This document shows positions 12,083 through 22,474 of a stretch of DNA of 64,000 bases, piece by piece (the first letter of the stretch is position 1; each line of letters starts with the position of its first letter). Under the pieces are notes generated by a model. The model was not told the origin of the DNA. It saw only the letters and a program-made list of their open reading frames with translations, and made no database searches. The translations under genes were made by a program, and so were the position numbers. The stretch comes from Ampullaceana balthica. Lineage: Eukaryota > Mollusca > Gastropoda > Lymnaeidae. The DNA lies in the NCBI GenBank assembly GCA_944989445.1, contig CALYLW010000128.1, forward strand, positions 967,501 to 1,031,500. Direction: 5' to 3'.

Positions 12083-13774
12083 GAGAGATGGAACACAAAA
12101 GCCTCAGTGCTTCCACTGTGGAAAAATCCTGTGCAATGACAACATGAAGCCTGTTAGACTATGAGAGCACTTCCAAGGACAGTGTTGCTCGCTTCTTGAC
12201 CTCAGGTACGTTGCCCAAGCTTGAATTTTCTTTGTCACAGAAATCTGAACTGGGGGCATCATTCAAGTTGCATATCTTATTGCAAAGAACAAGAAGCCCC
12301 ACACCATTGGAAACCTTTGGTGAAGCCTTGTGCTCTGGAGATGGTGGAACTGATGTGTGGTCACCAGCAGAGGAAGCAGGTTGAGAAAGTTCCTTTGTCC
12401 AATGACACTATTCATTCCAGGATTAGTGACATGGCTGCAGACATTCTGGATCAAGTCTTGTGCGAGATGAGAAGCAGTCCTTTTCCATTTAGCATGCAGC
12501 TGGATGAATCCACTGATGTAGCACAATGCAGTCAGATTCTTGTATTTCTGAGATATGTTCTCAGTGGATTGATGAAGGAGGAATTTCTCTTTTGTAAGCC
12601 ACTCCTAGCTACTACCTAAGCTGCTGATGCGTTGCAGCTAGTCAGGGCATTCTTCATTGAAAACCAGTTTTACTGGATTTCAAGAATTTCTTCAATTTGC
12701 ACAGGTGGTGCACCCTCCATGCTTGGTAATAAGTCAGGATTTTCAGCACTGGTAAAGAAAGAAGTTCCAGATATTGTCACTACACACTGTATTCTTCATC
12801 GTCAGGCAATGGCATGCAAAACACTACCTCCAACCTTGAAGTCAGTTCTTTCTACTGCAGTCCAAGTTGTAAATTTGATCCGCTCACATGCCTTGAACCA
12901 CTGCCTCTTCAAATTGTTCTGTCAGGAGGTGAGCTCTGAGAATGAAGTTCTGCTCTACCACACTGAGGTGCGCTGGTTGTCCAGGGGACGGATACTTTCT
13001 CGGTTAGTAAAACTGAGAGTGGAGCTTGCCATTTTCGTGCAAGGAAAAGAGAGTGACCTTGCCGACAAGTTTGACTGTCCAAATTTTATTAATTACTTGG
13101 CATACCTGGCTGAAATCTTCACCATCTTGAATGAGTTGAACACATCTCTACAAGGACCTGCTGTGACTGTATTGGATGCTACTGAGAGATTGCAAGCTTT
13201 TCTTAACAAAGTGCCACTATTCCAACGACGACTAGAAAAGTCCAACTTGGCCAACTTTCCACTCTTAGATGAAGTTGTAATATCTGGTGCAGAAGGAAGC
13301 ACTGAGGGATCACTGGCTGACAACATCAAAGGGGAAATTTCAGAGCACCTTTCAACATTGCAAAGGTCCTTTGATGGGTATTTCTGTCAAGACATTGCTA
13401 AGAAAGATCTTTGGATTCGCAATCCTTTTCTCTGTGACTTGGACAACATTGATGACAGTGACTTTGCTAAAGATGACCTGATTGATTTGAGAACCAGAGA
13501 AGTACTGAGGAGTGCCTTCAGTTGCAATACCTTGACTGAATTTTGGTGCGCCCAGTTAGATTCCTACCCACATCTAGCCAAGAGGGCAGTACTGACTCTC
13601 CTTCCATTTGCCACAACCTATCTCTGTGAAGCAAGATTATCCACACCTTTGACGATTAAAACCAAGGAAAGGAATAAGTTGAATGCAGAGGATGACATGA
13701 GAGTTGCTTTGTCCAAAACAGTCCCCAAATTTAAATCGCTGATTGATCACAAGAAGCAGCAGATCTCTCACTAA
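12083..13774 (+). pseudogene. hAT transposase, ZBED5/FAM200-like (broken)
   Basis: Family knowledge: these proteins are hAT transposases with an N-terminal BED zinc finger, a DDE-type RNase-H fold and a C-terminal dimerisation domain, and they cut and paste DNA in the nucleus. Seen: a BED-like start QCFHCGKILCNDNMKP near 12100. A frame shift follows near 12315, then a segment (12221-12619 frame) with PLSNDTIHSRI and LDESTD, the region of the first catalytic Asp. A TAA at 12617-12619 interrupts it. The remaining 380-codon open stretch (12632-13774) is in the same frame. It has THCILHRQAMA at residues 51-61, HTEVRWLSRG at 110-119, and a typical C-terminal FW..LDSYPHLAKRAV...LPF.TTYLCEARLS at about 305-345. 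Odd: the usual CTDGA motif reads CTGGA (residues 23-27), so a catalytic Asp appears to be replaced. With a stop, a frameshift and this change, it is almost certainly inactive. Confidence 0.92.
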
Positions 13775-13928
13775 ATTCCCTGTTGCCTATGGTCAAAACT
13801 GTTGTGTTCCTAAAATAAACATAGTTTATTATGCATTTTCTGCAAGTTTCACGAGGGGGTGCATGAACTTTTTTGGGCATCTGAAGGGGTGCATGGACCC
13901 CAAAAGGTTAGGAACCACTGCCCTATAG

Positions 13929-14180
13929 TCTATAGACTAGTGTTGTGCAGATGCGCTATGCCCTATAGTCTATAGACTAGTGTTGTACAGATCAGCTATA
14001 CACTTTAGTCTAGTGTTGTACATACAGTTTTAAATGTACAAGTGCTAATAGTTACCGAAGTACTATCTGTATACATATTCTTCAGTCAAGTGTAAAATGT
14101 CAATGTACACATGTTCTTCAAACAGTCAAGCGTTCAATTTAAACATCTTCTTCAAACAGTCAACTGTACAATGTTAATGT
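13929..14180 (+). repeat. ~40-bp local repeat, the hAT target, and degenerate follow-on
   Basis: TATAGACTAGTGTTGT... with AGATGCGCTATGCCCTATAG occurs about 2.5 times on the right of the hAT and once, partly, on its left (10983-11003). It was therefore a small tandem repeat before insertion. A looser ~45-bp repeat (TTCTTCAAACAGTCAA, AATGTACACA) follows to about 14180. Confidence 0.7.
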
Positions 14181-14715
14181 ACACACGTTATGTTATGTCT
14201 ACACACTAACTTTTCTCTCAGATTCCCCTCCAACACATACAATCATTATGCACCCCCGCCACCTATTTTTTTAATTGTTTTGTAATAGAATTTAAAACAC
14301 AAATAAGAATATTAGTATGCGTTATAGACACCTGTTAAGCTCTATACTAACAAGCACTGACTGAATTCTATGATTTGAAATGTGTAGAGACATGCCTCCC
14401 AAATAATGTCTTCCATTTGTCTTTCTACAGACATGACGTGTTCACAGAGATGAGAAGAGTCTCTGCCAAGACCTGAACGCCTGGAGACGATAGTCGTACA
14501 AGTGTTTGGATATAATCTGCTGGTACTATGTGTCGGATAGAGAGACCACACACCTCTACGTCATTAGATAGAATAAACCAAATACATGTACGCTGATCAT
14601 GAACTCATGTATCGCTATACGAACTCAACTCACAAAATGAACAATTCTTGGTGCGCATGCGCTACAATAAATGAGCAGTAAGCACTTGTGTAAGTCATGT
14701 GGTTACCTCGATAAA
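14181..14715. other. Unannotated spacer
   Basis: No repeat or convincing coding sequence is recognised. Confidence 0.4.
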
Positions 14716-14790
14716 TGCCCAGTTCTGATTGCCCAGTTCTGAATGCCCAGTTATGAATGACCAATTCTGAATGCCCAGTTCTGAATGCCC
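14716..14790 (+). repeat. 14-bp minisatellite (TGCCCAGTTCTGAA)n
   Basis: About five copies, one changed to TGACCAATTCTGAA. Confidence 0.9.
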
Positions 14791-14880
14791 TTCAACGCTG
14801 TTGTTTTACCTCGCAAATAAATTCAAGATTCGACGTCCTTCAAACAAATAATTGTACCCCCCCCCTTTATACAACTGCTC

Positions 14881-14958
14881 AGTTTGGTGTATGTGGCACA
14901 TATCGTGCCGCTGGTGTATGTGGCACATATCGTGCCGCTGGTGTATGTGGCACATATA
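14881..14958 (+). repeat. 27-bp repeat, three copies
   Basis: Three tandem copies of GGTGTATGTGGCACATATCG followed by TGCCGCT. The third is cut short. Each contains the near-palindrome GTGGCACATATCGTGCC. Confidence 0.92.
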
Positions 14959-15077
14959 AGAGAAATAATTCATTCGAACATAATCGTTCTTCATGAAAGA
15001 GATTTTTAAAGATAAACTTTTTATTGAACGATCATATTAAGGAAACGTAGTTATTGCCGACATAAAACTTGAATTTT

Positions 15078-15505
15078 TTATTAACGTCCATGTATTAACG
15101 TCCATGTATTAACGTCCATGTATTAACGTCCATGTATTAACGTCCATGTATTAACGTCCATGTATTAACGTCCATGTATTAACGTCCATGTATTAGCGTC
15201 CATGTATTAACGTCCATGTATTAACGTCCATGTATTAACGTCCATGTATTAACGTCCATGTATTAACGTCCATGTATTAACGTCCATGTATTAGCGTCCA
15301 TGTATTAACGTCCATGTATTAACGTCCATGTATTAACGTCCATGTATTAACGTCCATGTATTAACGTCCATGTATTAACGTCCATGTATTAACGTCCATG
15401 TATTAACGTCCATGTATTAACGTCCATGTATTAACGTCCACGTATTAACGTCCATGTATTAACGTCCACGTATTAACGTCCATGTATTAACGTCTGTGTA
15501 TTCCG
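15078..15505 (+). repeat. 14-bp minisatellite (GTCCATGTATTAAC)n
   Basis: About 30 very uniform copies. Rare variants are TTAGC and CACGTATT. The high uniformity suggests recent expansion. Confidence 0.96.
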
Positions 15506-16200
15506 CGGGTTGTAAGACAAAAGTTCGTCCACACTTCACCACTCTTCAATCACGTGTTCGTGCTCTGAAAAAAGGGGGGGGGGAGGTTAGGGGAAAACTA
15601 CACAAAATAATAACGTTTATATTTTTTTGTTTCAATAAAAGTTAGCGTCAGTACAAGTTGGTTTATTGCAATAACCTTCTATATTTATATTCTATATTTA
15701 ACTGGCAATTTCTATATAACTTTCGTTATAAACAAATCCCAAATAATTTATTAATGAAATTGTTTTAAGGAAACTTTTCAAACTTTCTTAGAAAAAAAGC
15801 AACTAAAAAAATACAACTTATTAACATATAAAAGCTAAGAACATACAAACTACAAACTACTACTAACTATGTGTTTAGTTTTATAAACTAGTAGTATATA
15901 TTTTTAAAGTTTGCATGTTGTACTAACAACATAAAGTATCCCCATAATAACCACTAACTTGTCCAAACTATTAGGTGTGTCATCAGTTTGGATCGGCTAC
16001 TGTAACTGTAAGGAATAGGAAAGATGAGATTTCTGTGTGTCGTATCGACTGACGACCGACACATTGTGTGTCTCTTCATGGTGTCTCGGGATCAACTCAT
16101 CTTGTGAAGGATTATGTCAAACCAATGTCACAATCTTCCAGGGCCAGACAACTCTAGATGACACTTTGGCCACATTTAACGTCTGTTGGAGAATTTTACA
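15506..16200. other. Unannotated spacer
   Basis: AT-rich. Short ACAAACTAC/ACTACTAAC runs occur near 15850, and no feature is recognised. Confidence 0.4.
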
Positions 16201-16226
16201 ATCACCAGCAGGGCCTCGTTATCATT

Positions 16227-16458
16227 TGACCTGACCTTGAAAGCACATCAACCTTGACCTCACTATGCCATGATATGACGCAATCATCAGGACTTTAAAG
16301 ACCGGATTATTTCCCCTTCATCCAGATTATCAAATAATAAAAAAAAAGAGAGACATTTGAGTCATGAAGCTTCAGGAGCTAACGTAACTTCTACACGATG
16401 TAGTGACCTAACCTTGACCTTGAACTCACCGCCGTGAGAGAAGGGTCAACTTTGACCC
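16227..16458. promoter_or_regulatory. Cluster of nuclear-receptor half-site-like motifs upstream of the candidate exon
   Basis: TGACCT occurs at 16227, 16232 (overlapping), 16255, 16404 and 16415. An inverted pair GGGTCA (16443) and TGACCC (16453) has a 4-bp spacer. TGACCT/AGGTCA is the consensus half-site of nuclear receptors. The cluster ends about 40 bp before the ATG of the candidate exon, so a promoter role is conceivable. There is no TATA box or experimental support, and TGACCT-rich DNA also occurs elsewhere in the window (62.3 kb). Confidence 0.25.
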
Positions 16459-16500
16459 CATTGAAAAGTCACCAGAACGTCTGCTGTTGAGGACATCAGT

Positions 16501-16595
16501 ATGATCAAGCATCCAGACAAATCACACGCCATGCTGCTGGAAAATCTGCGGGTCATCTCTGAATACAGGCGGCGGTCTTTGGCGGAGAACTACAG
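16501..16595 (+). CDS. Candidate host coding exon with amplified splice donor
   Basis: ATG at 16501 opens a 31-codon frame beginning MIKHPDKSHAMLLENLRVIS and ending RRSLAENY. It stops at a perfect donor, ACAG|GTGAGTG (boundary after 16595), leaving two bases of the next codon. Codon use is GC-richer and more protein-like than anything around it, and an in-frame TGA lies just upstream (near 16462). It could be a first coding exon, or an internal exon whose acceptor I cannot place. I do not recognise the protein. Odd: the last ~30 bp of the exon plus its donor are repeated 207 bp downstream (16774 onward, one change, ACTAT for ACTAC), and the donor itself is amplified into the following array. 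Reading through the donor hits TGA at once (TAC AGG TGA). Alternatively it is a chance open frame, but the donor and the composition argue for a real exon. Confidence 0.5.
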
Positions 16596-16965
16596 GTGAG
16601 TGGGCGTGTCAGGTGAGTGGGCGTGTCAGGTGAGTGGGCGTGTCAGGTGAGTGGGCGTTTCAGGTGAGTGGCGTGTCAGGTGAGTGGCGTGTCAGGTGAA
16701 TGGCGTGTCAGGTGAGTGGCGTGTCAGGGGAGTGGCGTGTCAGGTGAATTGTGTCTCACGTGAGTGGCGTGTCAGGCGGCGGTCTTTGGCGGAGAACTAT
16801 AGGTGAGTGATTTGTCAGGTGAGCGGCGTGTCAAGGGAGCGATGTTTCAGGTGAGTGGCGTGTCAGTTGAGCGGCGTGTCAAGGGAGCGATGTGTCAGGT
16901 GAGTGGCGTGTCAGGTGAGTGGCGTGTCAGGTGTGTTGCGTGTGAGGTGAGTGGCGTTTCAAGAG
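16596..16965 (+). repeat. 16/17-bp minisatellite of splice-donor sequence
   Basis: Tandem CAGGTGAGTGGCGTGT (16 bp), earlier CAGGTGAGTGGGCGTGT (17 bp), about 20 units. About ten units keep CAGGTGAGT exactly, which is a near-perfect match to the U1 5' splice-site consensus. Others read CAGGTGAAT, CACGTGAGT or TCAAGGGAGC. A second copy of the exon end (GGCGGCGGTCTTTGGCGGAG) is embedded at 16774. The array begins precisely at the donor of the candidate exon. Confidence 0.93.
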
Positions 16966-17184
16966 ATGTTTCCGGCATTTTCCTTTTGGGGTTACCATCA
17001 TAGATTTTTTCTGGATATAATGGCATACAATGTTAAGGGATATCGTTGATCTATAAATATGATTTTTAGAGTAATTGTTGAGAGAGCAAGCAGTTGGTTA
17101 AATCTTTTGCCGATTGCACATTTGTTGTGCTTGTTTGAAGGGATAAACGGACTTTTCAATATTGCGATATTGTTCAATCAGACA

Positions 17185-17345
17185 GATCAAGGCTGGCATA
17201 TTTTTCGATCAAATATATCAATTCTCCCATATGTTTCAATCAGACAGATAAATACTGCCATATGTTTCAGCCAGACATATCAATGATGCCATATGTTTCA
17301 ATCAAACATATCAATGATGCCATATTATGTTTCAGTCAGACAGAT
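17185..17345 (+). repeat. Degenerate ~31-bp repeat
   Basis: About five loose copies of ATGTTTCAATCAGACATATC then AATGATGCCAT. Confidence 0.75.
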
Positions 17346-17420
17346 CGATAATACCATGTGGTCACACAGGCTCGTCGTGAAAAATGGCCCGACTCAATGG
17401 GTCTCATTAAAAAAATCTTT

Positions 17421-17540
17421 ACTTGGTTATGAGTGGCTTTTACTGTCCACAGGGTTTATACTCGGATATGAGTGGCTTTTACTGTCCACAGGGCTTATAC
17501 TTGGTTTTGAGTGGCTTTTACTGCCCACAGGGTTTATCAA
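17421..17540 (+). repeat. 39-bp repeat, three copies
   Basis: TATGAGTGGCTTTTACTGTC continued by CACAGGG and TTATACTC. Copies start at 17431, 17470 and 17509 (at GAGTGG). The period is a multiple of three, giving a LGYEWLLLSTGF-type open frame that is an artefact. Confidence 0.9.
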
Positions 17541-17617
17541 CAAAATCTACATCGGTGCTAGACTTAAATGGGCAAACATTTAGAGAAAAAGCCGATGACA
17601 GTGAATAGCTCAGTAAT

Positions 17618-17738
17618 GACATCTTGTCATCTTGACTGAGTCAAAATCAGGCATGGCATCTTGACTGAGTCAATATCAGGCATGGCATCTTGACTGAGTC
17701 AATATCAGGCACGGTATCTTGACTGAGTCAATATCATA
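17618..17738 (+). repeat. 29-bp minisatellite
   Basis: Four copies of CATCTTGACTGAGTCAATAT plus CAGGCATGG. Confidence 0.93.
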
Positions 17739-17783
17739 ACTGATATTCCGACGTAACACTAAAAGTGAATGTTTGATTGGTTT

Positions 17784-19014
17784 AAAACAGGTGAAACATA
17801 TTGACATCTCACCTTAACTCTAGGACCAACAGGTGAAACATATGACATCTCACCTTAACACTAGGACTTACAGGTGAAACTTATTGACATCTCACCTTAA
17901 CACAAGGACTTACAGGTGAAACATATTGACATCTCACATTAACACTAGGACTTACAGGTGAAACAGTGACATCTCACCTTAACACTAGGACTTACAGGTG
18001 AAACATATTGACAACATCTCACCTTAACACTAGGACTTACAGGTGAAACATATTGACATCTCACCTTAACACTAGGACTGACAGGTGAAACATATTGACA
18101 AAATCTCACCTTAACACTAGGACTGACAGGTGAAACATATTGACATCTCACCTTAACACAAGGACTTACAGGTGAAACATATTGACATCTAACATTAACA
18201 CTAGGACTTACAGGTGAAACATATTGACATCTTACATTAACACTAGGACTTAAAGGTGAAACAGTGACATCTCACCTTAACACTAGGACTGACAGGTGAA
18301 ACATATTGACAACATCTCACCTTAACACTAGGACTTACAGGTGAAACATATTGACAACATCTCACCTTAACACTAGGACTTACAGGTGAAACATATTGAC
18401 AACATCTCACCTTAACACTAGGACTTACAGGTGAAACATATTGACAACATAAAACCTTAACACTAGGTCTGACAGGTGAAACATACTGACATCTCACATT
18501 AACACTAGGACTTACAGGTGAAACAGTGACATCTCACCTTGTCATAGGACTGACAGGTGAAACAGTGACATCTCACCTTAACACTAGGACTTACAGGTGA
18601 AACAGTGACATCTCACCTTAACACTAGGACTTACAGGTGAAACAGTGACATCTCACCTTAACACTAGGACTTACAGGTGAAACAGTGACAACATCTCACC
18701 TGAACACTAGGACTTACAGGTGAAACTGTGACAACATCTCACCTGAACACTAGGACTTACAGGTGAAACAGTGACAACATCTCACCTTAACACTAGGACT
18801 TACAGGTGAAACAGTGAAAACATCTCACCTTAACACTAGGACTTACAGGTGAAACAGTGACAACATCTCACCTTAACACTAGGACTTACAGGTGAAACAG
18901 TGACAACATCTCACCTGAACACTAGGACTTACAGGTGAAACAGTGACAACATCTCACCTTAACACTAGGACTTACAGGTGAAACAGTGACAACATCTCAC
19001 CTTAACACTAGGAC
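17784..19014 (+). repeat. 38-45-bp minisatellite (ACAGGTGAAAC ... CTAGGACTT)
   Basis: About 30 copies of a unit containing ACAGGTGAAACATATTGACA, TCTCACCTTAACAC and TAGGACTT. Length varies because ATATT may be missing (ACAGTGACA) and CAACAT may be repeated (GACAACATCT). The left half favours the long ATATTGACA form and the right half the short AGTGACAACA form, which indicates local homogenisation. Each unit holds CAGGTGAAA. Reverse-strand frames of QYVSPVSPSVKVRC type are artefacts. Confidence 0.95.
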
Positions 19015-20250
19015 TATCGACTTGTTTCATTTTGTCCTGATATCCTCTTTTGATCAGATTAAACATTTGGAAAATGTTTCTTAAGCCGGAGACAAAAACA
19101 GTTCACGTTTTTATTGATTTCGCTATTTTGTCGTGTTCCAATTTTAAAAAGAATCGTCGCCTAGGAAACAGCGGCTTTGCCTGCGGACTACAAACCAAGT
19201 CAATTATCCCTTACACTATTTGCTCACCGTGTCTCCAATAACTGGTTCTGCTAATGAGCCACTGCATTCGGCGTACAATGTAACAGAAGATCAAAGTTTC
19301 ACATTATCTTGCGAAATTTCTTGCGTGTCCGTGTATCTGACACGTCAAGTCATAATAAGCTAATCCTTCTAATTGGCTTCTACTCAGTCTCAAAAGTAAG
19401 GGGCAAGAACTGGCTAACTAAAGGCCTTAGCTATCAGAGTGCTCACAAATGTTCATAATTTAAACAGGAATTAACCAAGTAGTTCTAAACTTATTGAAAT
19501 ACGACTTGCATTTAATTCATCAATTTTTAACGAACTCTCTTCCTCGCACCCAGACTTGATTCCTACTACGTCATTAGAATGGTGACCCTAGTTGGGATTG
19601 ATTGTTCAACAAATGGGACCATTGTTTTTTGAAACTTTAGACATGTGACCTTATGAAGAGATATTTTTGTACTGTATAAGACATTGTGTTAAAGAACCCA
19701 GCGGTGATACAAATTATTAAGATATAAAATAAATATTTAATCTTAGTTTTTTAAATGAATTTCCTTTTAACATATTTTCACTATGAAATACAAAATAAAC
19801 AAACGTCTTATGCGAACATTAAAATAAATCTAACGTTTTATTAACGGACAAATGCATGTTATGACTTTTCGGCAAATCCCTTCATCGGTACATATAAAAC
19901 GGTATTTAAATTAAATTTACATGATATTTTACCACGGAACAAATGTATTAAATAGGGAACAGAATAGACGCAGTTTGATCACAATTACCATAGATATACA
20001 AGTTATGACGTCATATGATATCGAAACTTAGAAAATGATAGAAACTTTTCGGAGACGGATGTTGGATGTTACCCTATATTGTGAATATAACTAGATGAAA
20101 CATATTAGTGTTTTTAAAAAAAAATTATTAGAGACCAGCAACCAAGCCCGTCCAAGGACGTTCCGCCACCGTTCTGTGGCATGTTGTAATTCCGCTTCAA
20201 CAGCCGTCTCGACCGGCATATACGTGCATCACGTCAAAATACTATTCATT
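19015..20250. other. Unannotated spacer
   Basis: No repeat family, TIR or coding sequence recognised over 1.2 kb. Confidence 0.4.
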
Positions 20251-20935
20251 ATAGTTATCATATCTTATCTTATCTGTTTACAGACGCTCCTTCTATACAG
20301 AAGATTATTGCGTCCTACGCTTATCTATGGTTTGTGTTTAGTCCTGCATTTTTATTAGAGATTTAAATGTTGATAAAGTGTTGGTTTTCCTGGATTCTTC
20401 AGGCAACCCATTCCACGCCCGAATTCCGGACGGGAAGAAGGAAAACTTGTATTTGTTTGTTCTTGCATACGGAATATGAAAGGTGTTGTTATCCTTATGT
20501 CTATCTGAGGGTTGTATTAAGTTATCTTTGTGTTGTATTTCTAAATTAGAATTAATTGCTTTATGTATGATTACTACTTTGCTCTTGGTTCTTCTATCCT
20601 CTAGTGTTTCAAGGTTTAATGATTTAACTAATGGTGTTACTCTTGTCAGTTTCGAATATTCTCCAGTAATGAATCTGGCAGCTCTTTTTTGAATTTGTTA
20701 TAGTTTATCAATGTTTTCTTTGGTGGATGGGTCCCATACAGAAGATGCATATTCTAGTGCAGGTCTCACCAAAGTAAGGTAGCAATTTAGTTGTATATCT
20801 CTATTACATTTGTTAAAGTTCCTTTTTATAAAGCCTAAGGTTTTGTTTGATTTTTTAATAACTTCATTGACATGGCGATTCCATGATAGTTTCTCATTTA
20901 TTAAGACTCATAAGTATTTTGCAAGTCATGTGTGT
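20250..20935 (-). mobile_element. LINE 3' end, inverted copy
   Basis: The reverse complement of this stretch matches 26085-26880: the C-terminal RT-protein region with the GACCTGCACTAGAATATGCA motif and the terminal GGACGCAATAATCTTCTGTA sequence, ending in GATAA repeats. In minus orientation the tail lies at about 20250-20270 and the truncated 5' end at about 20935. Several frames are broken. It is a separate insertion lying head-to-head with the LINE that starts near 20990. Confidence 0.85.
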
Positions 20936-20989
20936 TTGATAGACCAATCGCTATAGATGACGGGACAGAACTTAGCCCTTTATTATATA

Positions 20990-21398
20990 GGAGGATTATA
21001 TAGGATGTGAAATTAATAGTAGAGAAAAAACTTATTCGAAACCTCCAAAATGAATATATAAACAATGTAATTACCAAAGATAACAATAAAAACGTATGGT
21101 CCTTTATCAAATCTAAAAAAATTGAACCTACAGGAATAGCCACACTAAAAGGCTCAAATAATAAAACCTATAATGATAATGAGACTAAAGCTAATATCCT
21201 TAACACATATTTTACATCATCTTTTTCTGCCTCAGGCGACAAGGAAGTTTTAATAAATGTAAAAAAAATGGAGGAAATAGGTAACATAACTGTAGATGAG
21301 ATAGGTATACATTCACTCCTAAAAAACTTAAAAATAAACAAAGCTACTGGCCCAGATGAATTGCCTGCAAGGTTATTAAAAGAACTAAGCAATGAACT
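20990..21398 (+). pseudogene. LINE reverse transcriptase, 5' part (split)
   Basis: An open frame from about 21007 contains KKLIRNLQNEYI, VWSFIKSKKIEPTGI, KANILNTYFTSSFS and LKINKATGPDELPARLLKEL. These are the conserved stretches just upstream of the fingers of Jockey/CR1-like non-LTR reverse transcriptases. The frame is cut at 21398, inside ..KELSNEL, by the LTR element. After the target duplication it continues exactly as NELSPIL at 25275. The upstream endonuclease part is missing, so the copy is 5'-truncated at about 20990. Confidence 0.9.
21394..21398 (+). repeat. Target-site duplication GAACT (left)
   Basis: GAACT before the 5' LTR equals GAACT at 25275-25279 after the 3' LTR. The 5-bp length is typical of Ty3/gypsy integration. 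Confidence 0.93.
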
Positions 21399-21705
21399 TG
21401 TCACGGGTGAATCACGAGTGTTTTGCGTGATTGGATGACGGAGAGGTCACGTGAGTAAAAGCGCGATAAGAAAGAGTCGTTCCCATTGGCTAATGAGGTG
21501 GTGAAGTCAGTGTTAGAGTTGGCTGGTGTCATGGCAGGATGTATGCCAATGTGTTCCACGTTGTATAACCTCAAATTATATTTCTTGTACAAAGTATAAA
21601 TACTAAAGTTGTTTTATTGAAACCAATTCTTCAGAGGATTATTGAGTACAAGGTTTTATATTGAGAGATCGCCTACAAGTTACATTAATAAACAAGCCAT
21701 TGACA
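21399..21705 (+). repeat. 5' LTR
   Basis: 307 bp, TGTCACGGGTGAATCACGAG ... ACA. Contains a TATA-like GTATAAATAC near 21594-21604 and AATAAA at 21687-21692. Ends just before the primer-binding site. Confidence 0.93.
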
Positions 21706-21706
21706 T

Positions 21707-21723
21707 TGGTGTCGAGAAGAACA
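21707..21723 (+). other. Primer-binding site
   Basis: TGGTGTCGAGAAGAACA lies one base after the 5' LTR. The TGG start is as expected for priming by the CCA end of a tRNA. I cannot say which tRNA. Confidence 0.7.
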
Positions 21724-22474
21724 AAACATTGAATTATTATCACGTTACAGAAATTTGATTTAGGAGGTTCGTGGAAGTCACCAGTATTGTATATTTCAAA
21801 AAGGAAAGTATTCATTAAAAGAAGAAATATTAGCAACTATCGTGTTTTGTGAATATTAAAGGCCGTGGGTGGCAGTGTAAACACTTTTGAAGATTTAAGG
21901 AATATTTTAAGATGGCGGATTGCCTTACCGCATAACTACACGCACTGAATCTAGGTCGAGGTAGATTGAGCACACGGTGTCCACGTGACACAGGCCATTA
22001 CTAATAATTCCAAGAAAGAACTGTAAACATAACCTTGAACTTGGGAAGCTATGGACTATTAACAACAGTGTCAGTGTGAATTATAAATAAAGGAACGGAA
22101 TTTTTATCCATCCATTGTGTGAAGAGTTTGATAATTGCAATTTTGGATTAATGGAGTGAACTAAATTGTCTAAAAACTACTCGGAAATTGAAAATTTGAC
22201 TAAGTGACTTATTTCATAGTAAAAACTTTGGACCATCAGATGTGTTGTGTCAATCTGAGGGAGCGTATATATAAAGTATACTTGAAGATCCCGTGTGAGG
22301 ATGCTTTGTTGTCTCATCTTGTCAAAACTAAATTCCATGGTTTAGATGTGTCACTTATTTGGACTTAACATTTTGAAATCAAGATTTTTTCATTTGGAGG
22401 ATTTATAACTTAATAAATAAATACCTACATTCCTTACCGAATTGCTTGACTCATATTAATTCATATAACAAAAC
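21724..22474 (+). other. LTR-element leader
   Basis: About 750 bp of untranslated leader between the primer-binding site and the gag ATG. No ORF or repeat recognised. Confidence 0.6.

Larger units (their letters stand above)
11004..13920 (+). mobile_element. 2.9-kb hAT transposon with BED-type transposase
   Basis: Terminal inverted repeats CAGGGGTTCCTAACCAGTGG (left) and AAAAGGTTAGGAACCACTG (right) are flanked by a perfect 8-bp duplication CCCTATAG (10996-11003 and 13921-13928). A second GGGGTGCATGAAC motif lies just inside both ends. The interior holds, in order: a purine tract, a nested ~470-bp element (about 11302-11775), a BED-finger remnant and the transposase pseudogene. The target was a ~40-bp local repeat (GATGCGCTAT then GCCCTATAGTCTATAGACTA) whose other copies lie at 13921-14035. 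This is the clearest full-length DNA transposon in the window. Confidence 0.93.

Noticed and set aside
17945..18497. QYVSPVSPSVKVRC repeat protein on the minus strand
   Set aside because: Stop-free stretches only where the unit is 42 or 45 bp. They break wherever unit length changes.
20250..21398. Twin-priming (5' inversion) of one LINE insertion
   Set aside because: The inverted piece includes the LINE 3' end and tail, so it is an independent insertion and not the 5' part of the same one.
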